DNA of 64,000 bases, taken from contig JAEUKK010000039.1 in assembly GCA_016792625.1 (NCBI GenBank), positions 25,260 to 89,259 of the forward strand, in the 5' to 3' direction. Source of the DNA: Deltaproteobacteria bacterium (GTDB lineage Bacteria > Myxococcota_A > UBA796 > UBA2385). This document shows, piece after piece, positions 1-8,263 of this stretch (positions are counted from its first letter, which is position 1; each line of letters opens with the position of its first letter). The translations under genes were made by a program, and so were the position numbers. The notes beneath the pieces are model-generated. The model worked only from the letters and a program-made list of their open reading frames with translations. It ran no database searches and had not been told where the DNA came from.

Positions 1-2
1 CG

Positions 3-104
3 GACGGAGCGGGAGAGGCGCGGTCACTGCTGGGCATGGTCACTCCGGGCTGGTGCTTCCCCGAGATCATCGTCAGCCAGGGTGCCCTGCTTGAGCGCGA
101 TTGA
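3..104 (+). CDS. C-terminal end of an unidentified gene (5' end outside window)
   Basis: An open frame enters from the left edge and stops at TGA 102-104, giving the last 33 residues of a protein. They include a GWCFPE stretch and end in LLERD. Nothing here is enough to name a family. The reading is supported by the open frame to the edge and by the next gene being convergent (its stop is at 236). The 131 bases between the two stops show no gene and no clear terminator hairpin. It could be chance coding in GC-rich DNA. Confidence 0.4.
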   Translation, partial: DGAGEARSLLGMVTPGWCFPEIIVSQGALLERD

Positions 105-235
105 CCGCCGCCGACCTGCGAGAAGCACGGATGCACATGGAGCGTAGGCGCCGGTCGACCGACCAGCGCAAGACTTGCACAACCCCAACCAATCCCGCGA
201 AAGACCAGATGAAACGCCAACAATCAGCGACCGTG

Positions 236-1216
236 TTAGTAGACGTTATACTGCTTCCGATATGCCTCATGCCCCGCCTCATCCTTGCTCGGATGAATGG
301 TGCCCTTCTCATCGTGCAGGTAGTACCAATACTCGCTCTCGGTCGGGCGAAGCGCGGCTTCGAGGCTGGGCACCGAGGGGTTGCCGATGGCCGTGGGCGG
401 TAGGCCCGGCCGCAGGCGGCTGTTGTAGGGGTCGTTGGGATCGCGCAGCTTCTTGAGGAAGGCCTTGCGGTCGTTCCATTGGTCGAGGGTATAACGGCTG
501 GTCGCGTCGACCCCGAGGTTCCAGCCCGAGTCGATGCGCTTCCAGAGGATGCCGGCGACCATCGGGCGCTGGCTGGGCTTGGGCTCTTCGCGCTCGAGCA
601 TGCTGGCCATGATGACCAGCTCGTTGAAGCTGCGCTTGCTGGCCTTGATGTCGGCGGAGTTGGGCGTGTAGAAGCGCTCGGCCAACATGTCGATCTGGCG
701 CTGGATGAAGGCCTTGGTGTCCCACTTGTCGGGGATGACCATGTAGGTCTCAGGGAAAAGGTAGCCTTCGAGGGAGGTCTCGGGCAGACCGAAGGGCGCG
801 GTGAACTGGCCGGGCTGGCTGGCGAGCTGGGCGTACTCCCCCGCCTTGATCCAGCCGTTCTTGGCGAGCGCCTCGTCGATCTCTTTGATCCGCCAGCCTT
901 CAACGATGGTGAAGGGGATGTCCTCGGGCAGGGGCGCGCCGCAGAGCGCCTCGGTCAGGGTGGCCGCGTCCATGTCGGGGCGCAGCTTGTGGCGCCCAGC
1001 CTTGATGCAGGCGCCGGCGTCGGTCAGGCGCAGCCACATCACGTAGTCGTCGGCCGCGCTGACCAGGCCGGCCTCTTCGAGGCGCGGGGCGAGGCCGCGG
1101 GCGCTCGAGCCGCCGGGCACCGTGAACACGACCTCGCCGTGGTCGGCTGGGTCGGCGGGGGCGCCGTAGTGATCGGCGAGGGGGGCACAGCCAGCGAGCG
1201 CGAGCAACAGGAGCAA
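236..1216 (-). CDS. mltG: Endolytic transglycosylase MltG (YceG family), lipoprotein form
   Basis: MltG cleaves nascent peptidoglycan strands in the periplasm and is thought to set glycan length. The 326-residue product has family hallmarks in order: LEGYLFPETY near residue 150, the catalytic-glutamate region ASMLEREEP near residue 205, and the C-terminal block with RPGLPPTAIGNPS and a final YWYYL/HDEKGTIHP segment. Most MltG proteins carry an N-terminal membrane helix; this one starts MLLLLALAGC, a lipoprotein signal with Cys10 as acylation site, so it is probably outer- or inner-membrane lipid anchored. The start is TTG at 1214-1216, chosen because GGAGG (1222-1226) lies five bases upstream and the signal peptide begins exactly there. 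It is divergent from dapC. Confidence 0.93.
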   Translation of the reverse strand: MLLLLALAGCAPLADHYGAPADPADHGEVVFTVPGGSSARGLAPRLEEAGLVSAADDYVMWLRLTDAGACIKAGRHKLRPDMDAATLTEALCGAPLPEDIPFTIVEGWRIKEIDEALAKNGWIKAGEYAQLASQPGQFTAPFGLPETSLEGYLFPETYMVIPDKWDTKAFIQRQIDMLAERFYTPNSADIKASKRSFNELVIMASMLEREEPKPSQRPMVAGILWKRIDSGWNLGVDATSRYTLDQWNDRKAFLKKLRDPNDPYNSRLRPGLPPTAIGNPSVPSLEAALRPTESEYWYYLHDEKGTIHPSKDEAGHEAYRKQYNVY

Positions 1217-1366
1217 GGAGACCTCCGAAGGTCCGGCCCCTTATTCTGGGCCGCGCGCCGCCTGCACCCCACGGCGGCCGCGGCGTGATGGGCGCGGCGA
1301 CGCACCTTGTCCGGGCCTCGGCGCCGCGGAGGGGTAGGATGCAAGGCCCGCCGCCCCGAGAGCGCC

Positions 1367-2521
1367 ATGCCCCGCTACAACCCCATCCTCGACCAGCTGC
1401 CGACCTACCCCTTCGTCGAGCTGGACCGGCGCAAGGCCGCCCTGCTCGCCGAGGGCCGCGCGGTCTTCGACTTCGCGAAGGGCGACCCGGTCGAGCCGAC
1501 GCCCGACTTCATCCGCGAGGCCATGCTCGCGGCGGTCGAGCCGAGCTGCCCATACCCCTCGGTCATGGGGCGGAACGACGTGCGCGACGCCATCGCGGCC
1601 TACCTGCTGCGGCGCTTTGGCGTGCAGGTCGACCCGCGCACGGGCATCCTGCCCACCTCGGGCAGCAAAGAGGCGGTGTTCCACGCGCCCCTGCTCGTGA
1701 TTGACCCGCAGGCCGATGACAAGGTGGTGCTGTTCCCCGACCCTGGCTACCCGGCCTATGAGCGCGGGGCGCTCTTCGCCGGCGGCGAGGCCCACCCCGT
1801 GCCGCTCGACGGCGACCACGTCTTCCGGCCTTGGCTGCTGCCGCCCGCCCTGCTCGAGCGCTGCCGCCTGCTGTGGATCAACAGTCCGCACAACCCGAGC
1901 GGCGCGGTGACCCACCGCGACGACCTCGTCCGCACCGTCGAGCTCTGCCACAAGTACGACATCCTGTTGATGTCTGACGAGACCTACGTCGATCTCTACG
2001 CCGAGGGGGCCGAGCCGCCGCACTCCGCCCTCGAGATCAGCCAGCAGGGTGTGGTCGCGCTGCACAGCTTGTCCAAGCGCTCGGGCATGACCGGCTACCG
2101 CGCCGGATTTTTGGCCGGTGACCCTGCGGTCATCGCCCGCACCAAAGAGCTGCGCGCGAACCCGGGCCTCGCACCCCAGGACTTCGTCAACGCCGCCGCC
2201 GCCGTGGCCTGGGCCGATGACGCGCACGTCGCGGCGCGGCGCCGCCTGTTCGACGAGAAGAAGCGCGTGCTGGTCCACTTCTTCCGCGAGCAGGGCTGGA
2301 CCTTCATCGGCGAAGAGGCCACCATCTACCTGTGGCTGCGCGTGCCCGGGGGCGGCGACGACCGGGCCTACGCCGCCCGCTTGCTCGAGGCGGGCATCGT
2401 GGTGAGCCCCGGCGCCATGCTCGGCCTCACCCCGGCGGGCGCGGGCTGGCTGCGCTTGGCCATGGTGCCGACGGTGGCGGAGTGCGCCGCGGCGGTGGCC
2501 GCGTGGCGGGCGCTGCTGTAG
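1367..2521 (+). CDS. dapC: Succinyldiaminopimelate aminotransferase, DapC-type PLP enzyme
   Basis: A class I/II aminotransferase of 384 residues, predicted to convert N-succinyl-2-amino-6-ketopimelate to N-succinyl-LL-diaminopimelate in lysine and peptidoglycan precursor synthesis. Visible motifs are TSGSKEAVF, the substrate/PLP segment NSPHNPSGAV, SDETYVDLY, and the PLP-lysine motif SLSKRSGMTGYR with Lys237. The ATG at 1367 is used because the protein then starts MPRYNPILDQLPTYPF, the usual beginning of this family; the frame is open 60 bases further upstream but that part looks like non-coding DNA. dapD follows after 27 bases, which supports DapC over another aminotransferase. The ribosome binding site is weak. 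Confidence 0.88.
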   Translation: MPRYNPILDQLPTYPFVELDRRKAALLAEGRAVFDFAKGDPVEPTPDFIREAMLAAVEPSCPYPSVMGRNDVRDAIAAYLLRRFGVQVDPRTGILPTSGSKEAVFHAPLLVIDPQADDKVVLFPDPGYPAYERGALFAGGEAHPVPLDGDHVFRPWLLPPALLERCRLLWINSPHNPSGAVTHRDDLVRTVELCHKYDILLMSDETYVDLYAEGAEPPHSALEISQQGVVALHSLSKRSGMTGYRAGFLAGDPAVIARTKELRANPGLAPQDFVNAAAAVAWADDAHVAARRRLFDEKKRVLVHFFREQGWTFIGEEATIYLWLRVPGGGDDRAYAARLLEAGIVVSPGAMLGLTPAGAGWLRLAMVPTVAECAAAVAAWRALL

Positions 2522-2548
2522 AACGCCGGCCGCCGCGCAGGAGCTGTG

Positions 2549-3391
2549 ATGACCGCCCCGACCGAGCTTGAGACCCCCGCTGACGCCGCCGCGCTGCAGG
2601 CCGCGATCACCGCCAGCGCCGCCCCGGGCGCGCAGGTCGACGTTGACGCCGTGCGCGCGGTGCTCGAGCACCTCGACAAGGGCCGCCTGCGCGTGGCCGC
2701 GCCCGACGGCGCGGGCGGCTGGGCCACCGAGGCCTGGCTGATGCAGGCCATCTTGCTGTACTTTCGTGTACAGGGCATGCAGACCCACACGCTGGGCCCC
2801 TACGAGTACCACGACAAGATCCCGCTCAAGCAGGGCCTCGCCGCCCAGGGCGTGCGCTTGGTGCCGCCCGGCGTGGTCCGCTACGGGGCGCATGTGCAGC
2901 CCGGCTGCGTGGTGATGCCTGGCTACGTCAACCTCGGCGCCTGGGTCGGCGCGGGCACCATGGTCGACACCTGGGCCACCGTGGGCAGCTGCGCCCAGAT
3001 CGGCCGCGGCGTGCACCTGTCGGGTGGGGTCGGCATCGGCGGCGTGCTCGAGCCCCCCGGTCGGCGCCCGGTCATCATCGAGGACGGCGCCTTCATCGGC
3101 AGCCGGGCCATCGTGGTCGAGGGCGTGCGGGTCGGCGCCGAGGCCGTGCTGGGCGCCAATGTGGTGCTGACCAGCTCCACCGCGATCATCGACGTGACCG
3201 GGCCCGAAGAGCGGGTGCTCAAGGGCGAGGTGCCGCCGCGCGCCGTGGTCATCCCCGGCACCCGGCCCAAACGTTTCCCCGCCGGCGAGTATGGCGTGCC
3301 CTGCGCGCTGATCATCGGCCATCGCAGCGCGTCCACCGACCAGAAGACCTCGCTCAACGCGGCCCTGCGGGACTTTGGCGTCGCCGTCTGA
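2549..3391 (+). CDS. dapD: Tetrahydrodipicolinate N-succinyltransferase DapD
   Basis: A trimeric left-handed beta-helix acyltransferase of about 280 residues that succinylates tetrahydrodipicolinate, the step before DapC in the succinylase branch of lysine/DAP synthesis. The hexapeptide repeat region runs from about residue 110 to 230 (GCVVMPGYVNLGAWVGAG, GGVGIGGVLEPP, EGVRVGAEAVLGANVV), and the C-terminus carries the typical VIPGTRPKRFPAGEYGVPCA-like block. GTG and ATG starts are adjacent (2546 and 2549); ATG 2549 has the better spacing (5 bases) from AGGAG at 2539-2543. Together with dapC it fixes the acyl-DAP pathway type as succinylase. Confidence 0.95.
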   Translation: MTAPTELETPADAAALQAAITASAAPGAQVDVDAVRAVLEHLDKGRLRVAAPDGAGGWATEAWLMQAILLYFRVQGMQTHTLGPYEYHDKIPLKQGLAAQGVRLVPPGVVRYGAHVQPGCVVMPGYVNLGAWVGAGTMVDTWATVGSCAQIGRGVHLSGGVGIGGVLEPPGRRPVIIEDGAFIGSRAIVVEGVRVGAEAVLGANVVLTSSTAIIDVTGPEERVLKGEVPPRAVVIPGTRPKRFPAGEYGVPCALIIGHRSASTDQKTSLNAALRDFGVAV

Positions 3392-5018
3392 GCCCGCGGC
3401 CTGGGCGACGGGCCCGCTGCGGCCGCGCTTCTTGCTCGCGCTGGCCGCCGCGGCGGCGGTGCTGCTGCTCAGCGGCCCGCTGCCCGTGCTCGACGAGGAG
3501 AGCTACCTCGAGATCGGCGCCGCGCTGGACCCCCTGCGCCCCTACGACTGGTGGCGCCCCTGGCCGCCCTGGGGCAGCGGCCGCGAGCCCGACGCCTTCG
3601 TCTATGCCCACCCACCGGGCTTTTTGCTCTGGGTCGCCCTCTGGCTGCGGCTGGCCGGCGGGGCCTTTGGCGGCCCCGAGCCGGGCCCGGCGCTGATCTG
3701 GCCGCTGAAGGTGGCCCTGGCCATGCCCTGGGCCGGCCTCTGGGGCTGGGCGGTCGGCCGCCTCTGCGAGCGCTGGAGCCCCCGGCCCGCGCTGAGCGCC
3801 GCGGCCTGGATCAGCGCGCCGGTGAGCCTTTTGGTGCTGCAGCGCGGGCTGATGCCGGATCTGATGGCCACGGCCCTGGCCACCGCCGCGGCGACCTGCT
3901 GGATCGAGGGGCGCGAGACCGCCGAGGCCAACGCGCGCTGGCGCTGGGGGGCCGGCGCGGGCGCCCTGCTCGCCGCGGCCACCTTGACCAAGTACCCGGC
4001 GGGCCTGGTCGGGCTGGCCCTGCTCGCCGACGCCCGGCGGCCGGGGCGGTCGCTACTGGGCCCCTTCGTGATCAGCGCGCTGGGGCTCTTTCTGCTCGTG
4101 GAGGGCTACCTCTGGCTGGCCTATGGCCGCCCACACTTGGTCGAGGTCCTCTCCCGCGCCGGCGAGCTGCCCCGCGGCCCGCTGGGCGGCCGCGCGCTCG
4201 GGCTGCTCAGCCGCCTGCCCCTGGCCCTCCTCCCCCTGCCCCTGCTCTGGGTCGCCCCGGCGCGGCGCTGGGCCATCGGCGCGCTGCTCGGCGGCCTCGC
4301 CTGCGGCTTCGGGCTGCCGGAGGGGAGCGAGGGCCCGCTGGTGGTGCAGGTCTTCGTCTGGTCGGCGACCGGAGGAGCCCTGTGCACCCTTCTCGGCGCG
4401 GCCCTCTCGCGGGCCGAGGCCCGGGCCGACCGGGTCTTGGCCCAGTGGGCGCTGCTCGTCGTGATCGGCGTGCTGGTCGGCCACAACTACGTGGCCCCCC
4501 GCTACCTCGCCGGGGCGGTGGCCCCGCTGGCCCTGCTGCTCGGCCGGGCGGGCGCGGGGCTGCCGGCGGCGGCGCTGGCCGGCTGGTCGGCGGTGGGCCT
4601 GCAGCTCGCGCTCGGCCTCGGGATCGGCGCCGCCGAGCGCGCCTTGGCCCAGGCCGCGGATGAGGGGGCGCGCTGGGCGGCCGACAGCCAAGCGGCGCCG
4701 GGCCAGTTCACCGGCGAGTGGACCTTTCGCTGGCGGATGCGGCAGCGCGGCTGGAGCTTCTGGGACGGGGCCGCGCCCCTGCCGGCGGGCGCCACCTTGG
4801 CCGCGCCCACCCACACCTCCCCCGCCGCCTTGCCCGCGGGGCTGCAGCCCGGCCCGCGCCGCACCTTCGGGGCCGCCGCGCTGCGGGTGGTCGACGCCCC
4901 GCTCGGCGTGGGCCTCTACAGCGAGACCATCGGCGCCCAGCCTCTGGGCTGGCGGCCCGGCCCCGCGGAGGAGGTGCAGCTGCACGTCGTCCTCGACCCG
5001 TTGGGCGGGCCACGATGA
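3375..5018 (+). CDS. Integral membrane glycosyltransferase, ArnT/PMT-like (GT39/GT83 type)
   Basis: A 547-residue polytopic membrane protein with many Ala/Leu-rich helices. Just after the first helix is DEESYLEIG, the acidic motif in the first extracytoplasmic loop of polyprenyl-phosphate-sugar glycosyltransferases, followed by AHPPG, also usual in that family. Expected role: transfer of a sugar from a lipid-linked donor to an envelope acceptor on the periplasmic side; donor and acceptor cannot be read from sequence. The only plausible start is TTG 3375, inside the end of dapD (17-base overlap), implying translational coupling. The C-terminal 130 residues are soluble. The stop overlaps the rhomboid start. 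Confidence 0.72.
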   Translation: MASPSEPAAWATGPLRPRFLLALAAAAAVLLLSGPLPVLDEESYLEIGAALDPLRPYDWWRPWPPWGSGREPDAFVYAHPPGFLLWVALWLRLAGGAFGGPEPGPALIWPLKVALAMPWAGLWGWAVGRLCERWSPRPALSAAAWISAPVSLLVLQRGLMPDLMATALATAAATCWIEGRETAEANARWRWGAGAGALLAAATLTKYPAGLVGLALLADARRPGRSLLGPFVISALGLFLLVEGYLWLAYGRPHLVEVLSRAGELPRGPLGGRALGLLSRLPLALLPLPLLWVAPARRWAIGALLGGLACGFGLPEGSEGPLVVQVFVWSATGGALCTLLGAALSRAEARADRVLAQWALLVVIGVLVGHNYVAPRYLAGAVAPLALLLGRAGAGLPAAALAGWSAVGLQLALGLGIGAAERALAQAADEGARWAADSQAAPGQFTGEWTFRWRMRQRGWSFWDGAAPLPAGATLAAPTHTSPAALPAGLQPGPRRTFGAAALRVVDAPLGVGLYSETIGAQPLGWRPGPAEEVQLHVVLDPLGGPR

Positions 5019-5785
5019 GCGCGCCGCCGCCCGCCGACGACCCGCGTGAGGCCCTCGCCGACCACCTCGCCGCGCGCATGTGGCGGGCCTGGGCGACGCT
5101 CAGCCTCGCGCTGGCCCTGCTCGGGGTGCACGTGCAGGTCGGTGTTTTCCGCGCGTCGCGGGGCGCGGTCGACGGCGCGACGGCCCTGCTCGGCGCCCGC
5201 GGCGGCCGCCTGCTGACCCGCGTGGGCGGCATGAAGTCGAGCCGGGTCGACGAAGGCGAGCTCTGGCGGCTGATCAGCGCCGTGTTCTTGCACACCAACC
5301 TGCTGCACCTCGCGCTCAACGTGGTCGGCCTGCTGCTGGTCGGGCGCCTCGTCGAGGCGATGCTCGGCGCCACCCGCATGTTCACGGTGTTCTTGTGGAG
5401 CGGCGTGGCCGGCGCGGCCTCGTCCTGGCTGCTCGCCGCCACCCCGGTCAGCGTCGGCGCCAGCGGCGGGATCTTCGGCCTGCTCGGCGCCGCCCTGGTC
5501 TTCGTGCTCCGCCACGGCGATGAGCTGCCCGACGACGTGCGGCGCCACCTCCGCAAGCACTTGATCATCTCCATCCTGTTCAACCTGCCCGTCGGGCTCA
5601 TCGTGCCGGTGGTCGATCAGGCGGCCCACGTCGGGGGCCTGGTCGGGGGTGCTGTGCTGGGCGCCCTGCTCGGCGACCGGGTCACCGCGGCCAGCCGAGC
5701 CCGGGCCTCGGCCACCACGGCCTTGGCGCTCAGCTGCGCAGCGGCGCTGCTCTGGGCGGCCTGGGGCCTGCGCCAGACGATATGA
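5015..5785 (+). CDS. Rhomboid family intramembrane serine protease
   Basis: A 256-residue membrane protein with the rhomboid signature. His98 and Asn102 lie in HTNLLHLALNVVG, the catalytic serine is Ser150 in GASGGIFGLLGA, and the catalytic histidine is His205 in DQAAHVGGLVGG. Rhomboids cleave single-pass membrane substrates within the bilayer; the substrate here is unknown. The ATG at 5015 overlaps the stop of the glycosyltransferase gene (ATGA), so the two are translationally coupled and may act on the same envelope process. The loop between helices 1 and 2 is long (residues 45-80), which is common in bacterial rhomboids with a soluble insertion. Confidence 0.9.
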   Translation: MSAPPPADDPREALADHLAARMWRAWATLSLALALLGVHVQVGVFRASRGAVDGATALLGARGGRLLTRVGGMKSSRVDEGELWRLISAVFLHTNLLHLALNVVGLLLVGRLVEAMLGATRMFTVFLWSGVAGAASSWLLAATPVSVGASGGIFGLLGAALVFVLRHGDELPDDVRRHLRKHLIISILFNLPVGLIVPVVDQAAHVGGLVGGAVLGALLGDRVTAASRARASATTALALSCAAALLWAAWGLRQTI

Positions 5786-5866
5786 GCCGGCCGCCGCGGG
5801 GAGGCTGGGGAGGACCGCGGTCGGCGCGGCCAGCTCGGCCGCCCGCAGGCCCCGGGTGGAGGGGCC

Positions 5867-6346
5867 ATGCGCGCCGTCTTGCAGCGGGTGAGCGCCGCCT
5901 CGGTCGACGTGGTGGAGGAGGGCGCGCGCACCCGGGTCGGCGAGATCGGCCCTGGGCTGCTCATTTTGCTCGGGGTGGGCCCCACCGACACGGCGCAGAC
6001 CAGTCGGGAGCTCGCCGAGAAGATCGTCAATATGCGCATCTTCGCCGACGACCGCGGGCGTTTTGACCAGAGCCTGCTGCAGACCGGGGGCGGCGCCCTG
6101 GTGGTCAGCCAGTTCACCCTCTTCGCCGACACCCGCCGCGGCCGTCGGCCGGCCTTCACCGAGGCGGCCCCGCCCGCGCTGGCCGAGCCGCTCTACGCGC
6201 AATTCTGCGCGGCTTTGGCCGCCGCCGGGCTCGCCCAGGTGGAGCGCGGGCGCTTCGGCGCCCACATGGAGGTCGCCCTGGTCAACGACGGGCCGGTGAC
6301 CGTCTGGCTGGACACCGCCGCGCCGGCGGGCGGGCAGGCGCCGTAG
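5867..6346 (+). CDS. dtd: D-aminoacyl-tRNA deacylase Dtd
   Basis: Dtd hydrolyses D-aminoacyl-tRNAs (and Gly-tRNA-Ala) to protect translation. The 159-residue product has the full length of the family. Its two active-site motifs are present: SQFTLFAD at residues 81-88 and [10 protein letters not shown] at 140-149, the latter containing the Gly-Pro motif that enforces chirality. The N-terminus [13 protein letters not shown] is typical. It lies 81 bases downstream of the rhomboid gene on the same strand, so it may be the last gene of the dapC-led run. Confidence 0.95.
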   Translation: MRAVLQRVSAASVDVVEEGARTRVGEIGPGLLILLGVGPTDTAQTSRELAEKIVNMRIFADDRGRFDQSLLQTGGGALVVSQFTLFADTRRGRRPAFTEAAPPALAEPLYAQFCAALAAAGLAQVERGRFGAHMEVALVNDGPVTVWLDTAAPAGGQAP

Positions 6347-6520
6347 CGCGCAGGTTACGCGTCGCGCAGAAGGGAGCACAGCCGACACCTCTCGGTGTTG
6401 CAGGCACCTTCACCCCTCCGCCGGCGTCAAGGGCTACCCTCGGCCCCACATCCACGCTGGCCGCCGCGCGCCGCGCGGCCCCTCCCCTGGCCCCTCCCTC
6501 GGCCCCGCCCCGGAGCTCCC

Positions 6521-6892
6521 ATGGCCCGCGCCCTCCCCCGCCTCGCCCTCCTCCCCGCCCTGCTGCTGGCCGCCTGCGGCGGCGACGTCACCCAAGAGGA
6601 CTTCGCCGCGCAGTACGCGCCCCTGTGGTGCGACCAGCAGCGCACCTGCGCGCTCGGCGCCTACGAGTCCGAGTTCCGCGACAAAGACGACTGCGAGACC
6701 ACCGTGCTCGAGGACAAAGAGGCCGAGAGCGAGGCCAATGACGCCGCCGGCTGCGTCTTTGACGCCGACGAGGCCGCGGCCTGCCTCGCCGCGATCCGCG
6801 AGGCGAGCTGCGAGGACTGGTACGAGGGAGAGGTCGGCGAAGACTGCGCCGAGGTGTGGACCTGCGCGGGCGGCGAAGACAGCGGCCGCTGA
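6521..6892 (+). CDS. Small cysteine-rich lipoprotein of unknown function
   Basis: A 123-residue secreted lipoprotein. The start ATG 6521 has GGAG at 6512-6515 and begins a signal peptide ending in LLLAAC, with lipidation at Cys19. The mature part is acidic and has regularly spaced cysteines (CDQQRTC, DDCETT, AAGCVFD, AACLAAI, ASCEDW, EDCAEVWTC), suggesting disulfides. Short lipoproteins of this pattern are frequent in Myxococcota, but I recognise no named domain. The 174 bases upstream contain no other gene. Confidence 0.7.
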   Translation: MARALPRLALLPALLLAACGGDVTQEDFAAQYAPLWCDQQRTCALGAYESEFRDKDDCETTVLEDKEAESEANDAAGCVFDADEAAACLAAIREASCEDWYEGEVGEDCAEVWTCAGGEDSGR

Positions 6893-7032
6893 TCGCCCGC
6901 GAAGCTCCGTGCGGCCCTCAAGCCGGCGTGGCCCCGGTCCGTGAACCTGGGGAGAGCCCACGGCGCCGGCCCCCGCCGGTCCCACGGCGCGGAGCAGTTT
7001 CGCGCCCCCCGTGGTCAAGCCCCGGGTCTGTC

Positions 7033-8226
7033 ATGCCTACCCCTGCCGACGCCCCCTCCTCCGTCGCGCCATCCGCCTCCATCGACCGATTGACCCCGGT
7101 GCGCCCCCGGAGCGGCTCTCCGGTGCTCCAGCAGGTGATCGCCGCCGCGGCGACCCTCGGGGCCACCGGCCTGCTGGCGGTGCTCCGCCTCGACGCGGGT
7201 GGGCCCGAGGCGGCCGCGCTGCAGCCCGTGCTCGGCGCCCTGGTGCTCGGGGGCGCCGCTTTGGCGGTCGGCGCGGTGGCCGTGCTCGGCCAGCGGCGGA
7301 CGCGCGGAATGGAGCTGGCCGCCGAGCAGCTCGGGCGACGGCGGGGCACCGAGGGCTGGCGCACCGGCGACGCCGCGCTGGACGCCATTCTCGAGAAGGC
7401 CGAGCAGCGGGTGCACGAGCAGCGGCAGGCCGCGGCGGCCCTCGAAGCCAAGGCGCGCAGCTTCTCCCGCCGGATCGACGAGCTGGAGGCCGAGGCCGAC
7501 CCGTCCTCCCTCCAGCGCCGGGAGCGGGTGGCCGCGATCAGCGGTCGGGTGACCGTCGCGGTCGCCGTCGCCGGCCGGCCGATGCCCGGAAAGCTCATCG
7601 ACCTCTCGGCCGTGCACCTCGTGATCGACGTGCCGAGCAGCGAGCAGCCCGACCTCGCGCCGGGGATGCGGGCCCGCGTGGGCCTGGCCATGCGCGGGAT
7701 GTCCGAGCCTGGGCTCTTTGACGTGCGCTGCCTCAGCGTGCACGGCGCGAGCGCCGAAGCGGTGCGCCTGCGCCTCAGCTTCGCCGAGACGGTGCGGGCC
7801 GAAGAGCTGCCGGTCCCTTTGCGCGAGCTGGTGAACCAGCGCCGCAGCCCTCGGGTGCAGCCGCGCCCCGCGGCCGGGGTCAGCGCGGGGGTCCGCCGCC
7901 AGCCCGACGGCCGGCCCATCTCGGCCGAGGTGGTCGACCTGTCGGAGAACGGCGTCCGGCTGCTGCTTCCCATCGAGGAGGACCGCTTCTCGGCCTGGGG
8001 CACCCGCCTGCACCTCGCCCTCTCGTTGAGCGGAGAGGCTCCGCTCTTCTTCATCGGCCGCGTGCGCAACGTGCAGGCCGACGGCGACCACCAGGTGCTG
8101 GTCGGCCTGGAGTTCGATGGGGCAAGCACGCCCGAGTTCTCGGCCCGGCAGCAAGCGCTCTCGGAGTGGATCTACGAGGAGCTCGGGCACCAGAAGCAGC
8201 CGGAGCAGGCCATCGCCACGCCCTAA
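7033..8226 (+). CDS. Membrane-anchored PilZ-domain protein
   Basis: A 397-residue protein with two N-terminal hydrophobic segments (about residues 30-46 and 56-78), a basic and Glu-rich helical region to about residue 155 that may be a coiled coil, and two PilZ-like beta units. The second carries the canonical cyclic-di-GMP motif: RRSPR near residue 270 and DLSENG near residue 300. The first (about residues 165-260) is degenerate, with DLSAVH at the second motif. Predicted role: an inner-membrane sensor or effector responding to c-di-GMP. The start ATG 7033 is chosen because it precedes the first hydrophobic region; the ribosome binding site is weak. Confidence 0.75.
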   Translation: MPTPADAPSSVAPSASIDRLTPVRPRSGSPVLQQVIAAAATLGATGLLAVLRLDAGGPEAAALQPVLGALVLGGAALAVGAVAVLGQRRTRGMELAAEQLGRRRGTEGWRTGDAALDAILEKAEQRVHEQRQAAAALEAKARSFSRRIDELEAEADPSSLQRRERVAAISGRVTVAVAVAGRPMPGKLIDLSAVHLVIDVPSSEQPDLAPGMRARVGLAMRGMSEPGLFDVRCLSVHGASAEAVRLRLSFAETVRAEELPVPLRELVNQRRSPRVQPRPAAGVSAGVRRQPDGRPISAEVVDLSENGVRLLLPIEEDRFSAWGTRLHLALSLSGEAPLFFIGRVRNVQADGDHQVLVGLEFDGASTPEFSARQQALSEWIYEELGHQKQPEQAIATP

Positions 8227-8263
8227 AGCCGACGGGCCGTGGGCGCGGTCGACCCGCCCCCGC

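Noticed and set aside
1241..3322. Long open frame of 693 codons on the minus strand opposite dapC and dapD
   Set aside because: It is the antisense shadow of two well-conserved plus-strand genes. Its translation is His/Arg/Gly-rich and has no family pattern or ribosome binding site.
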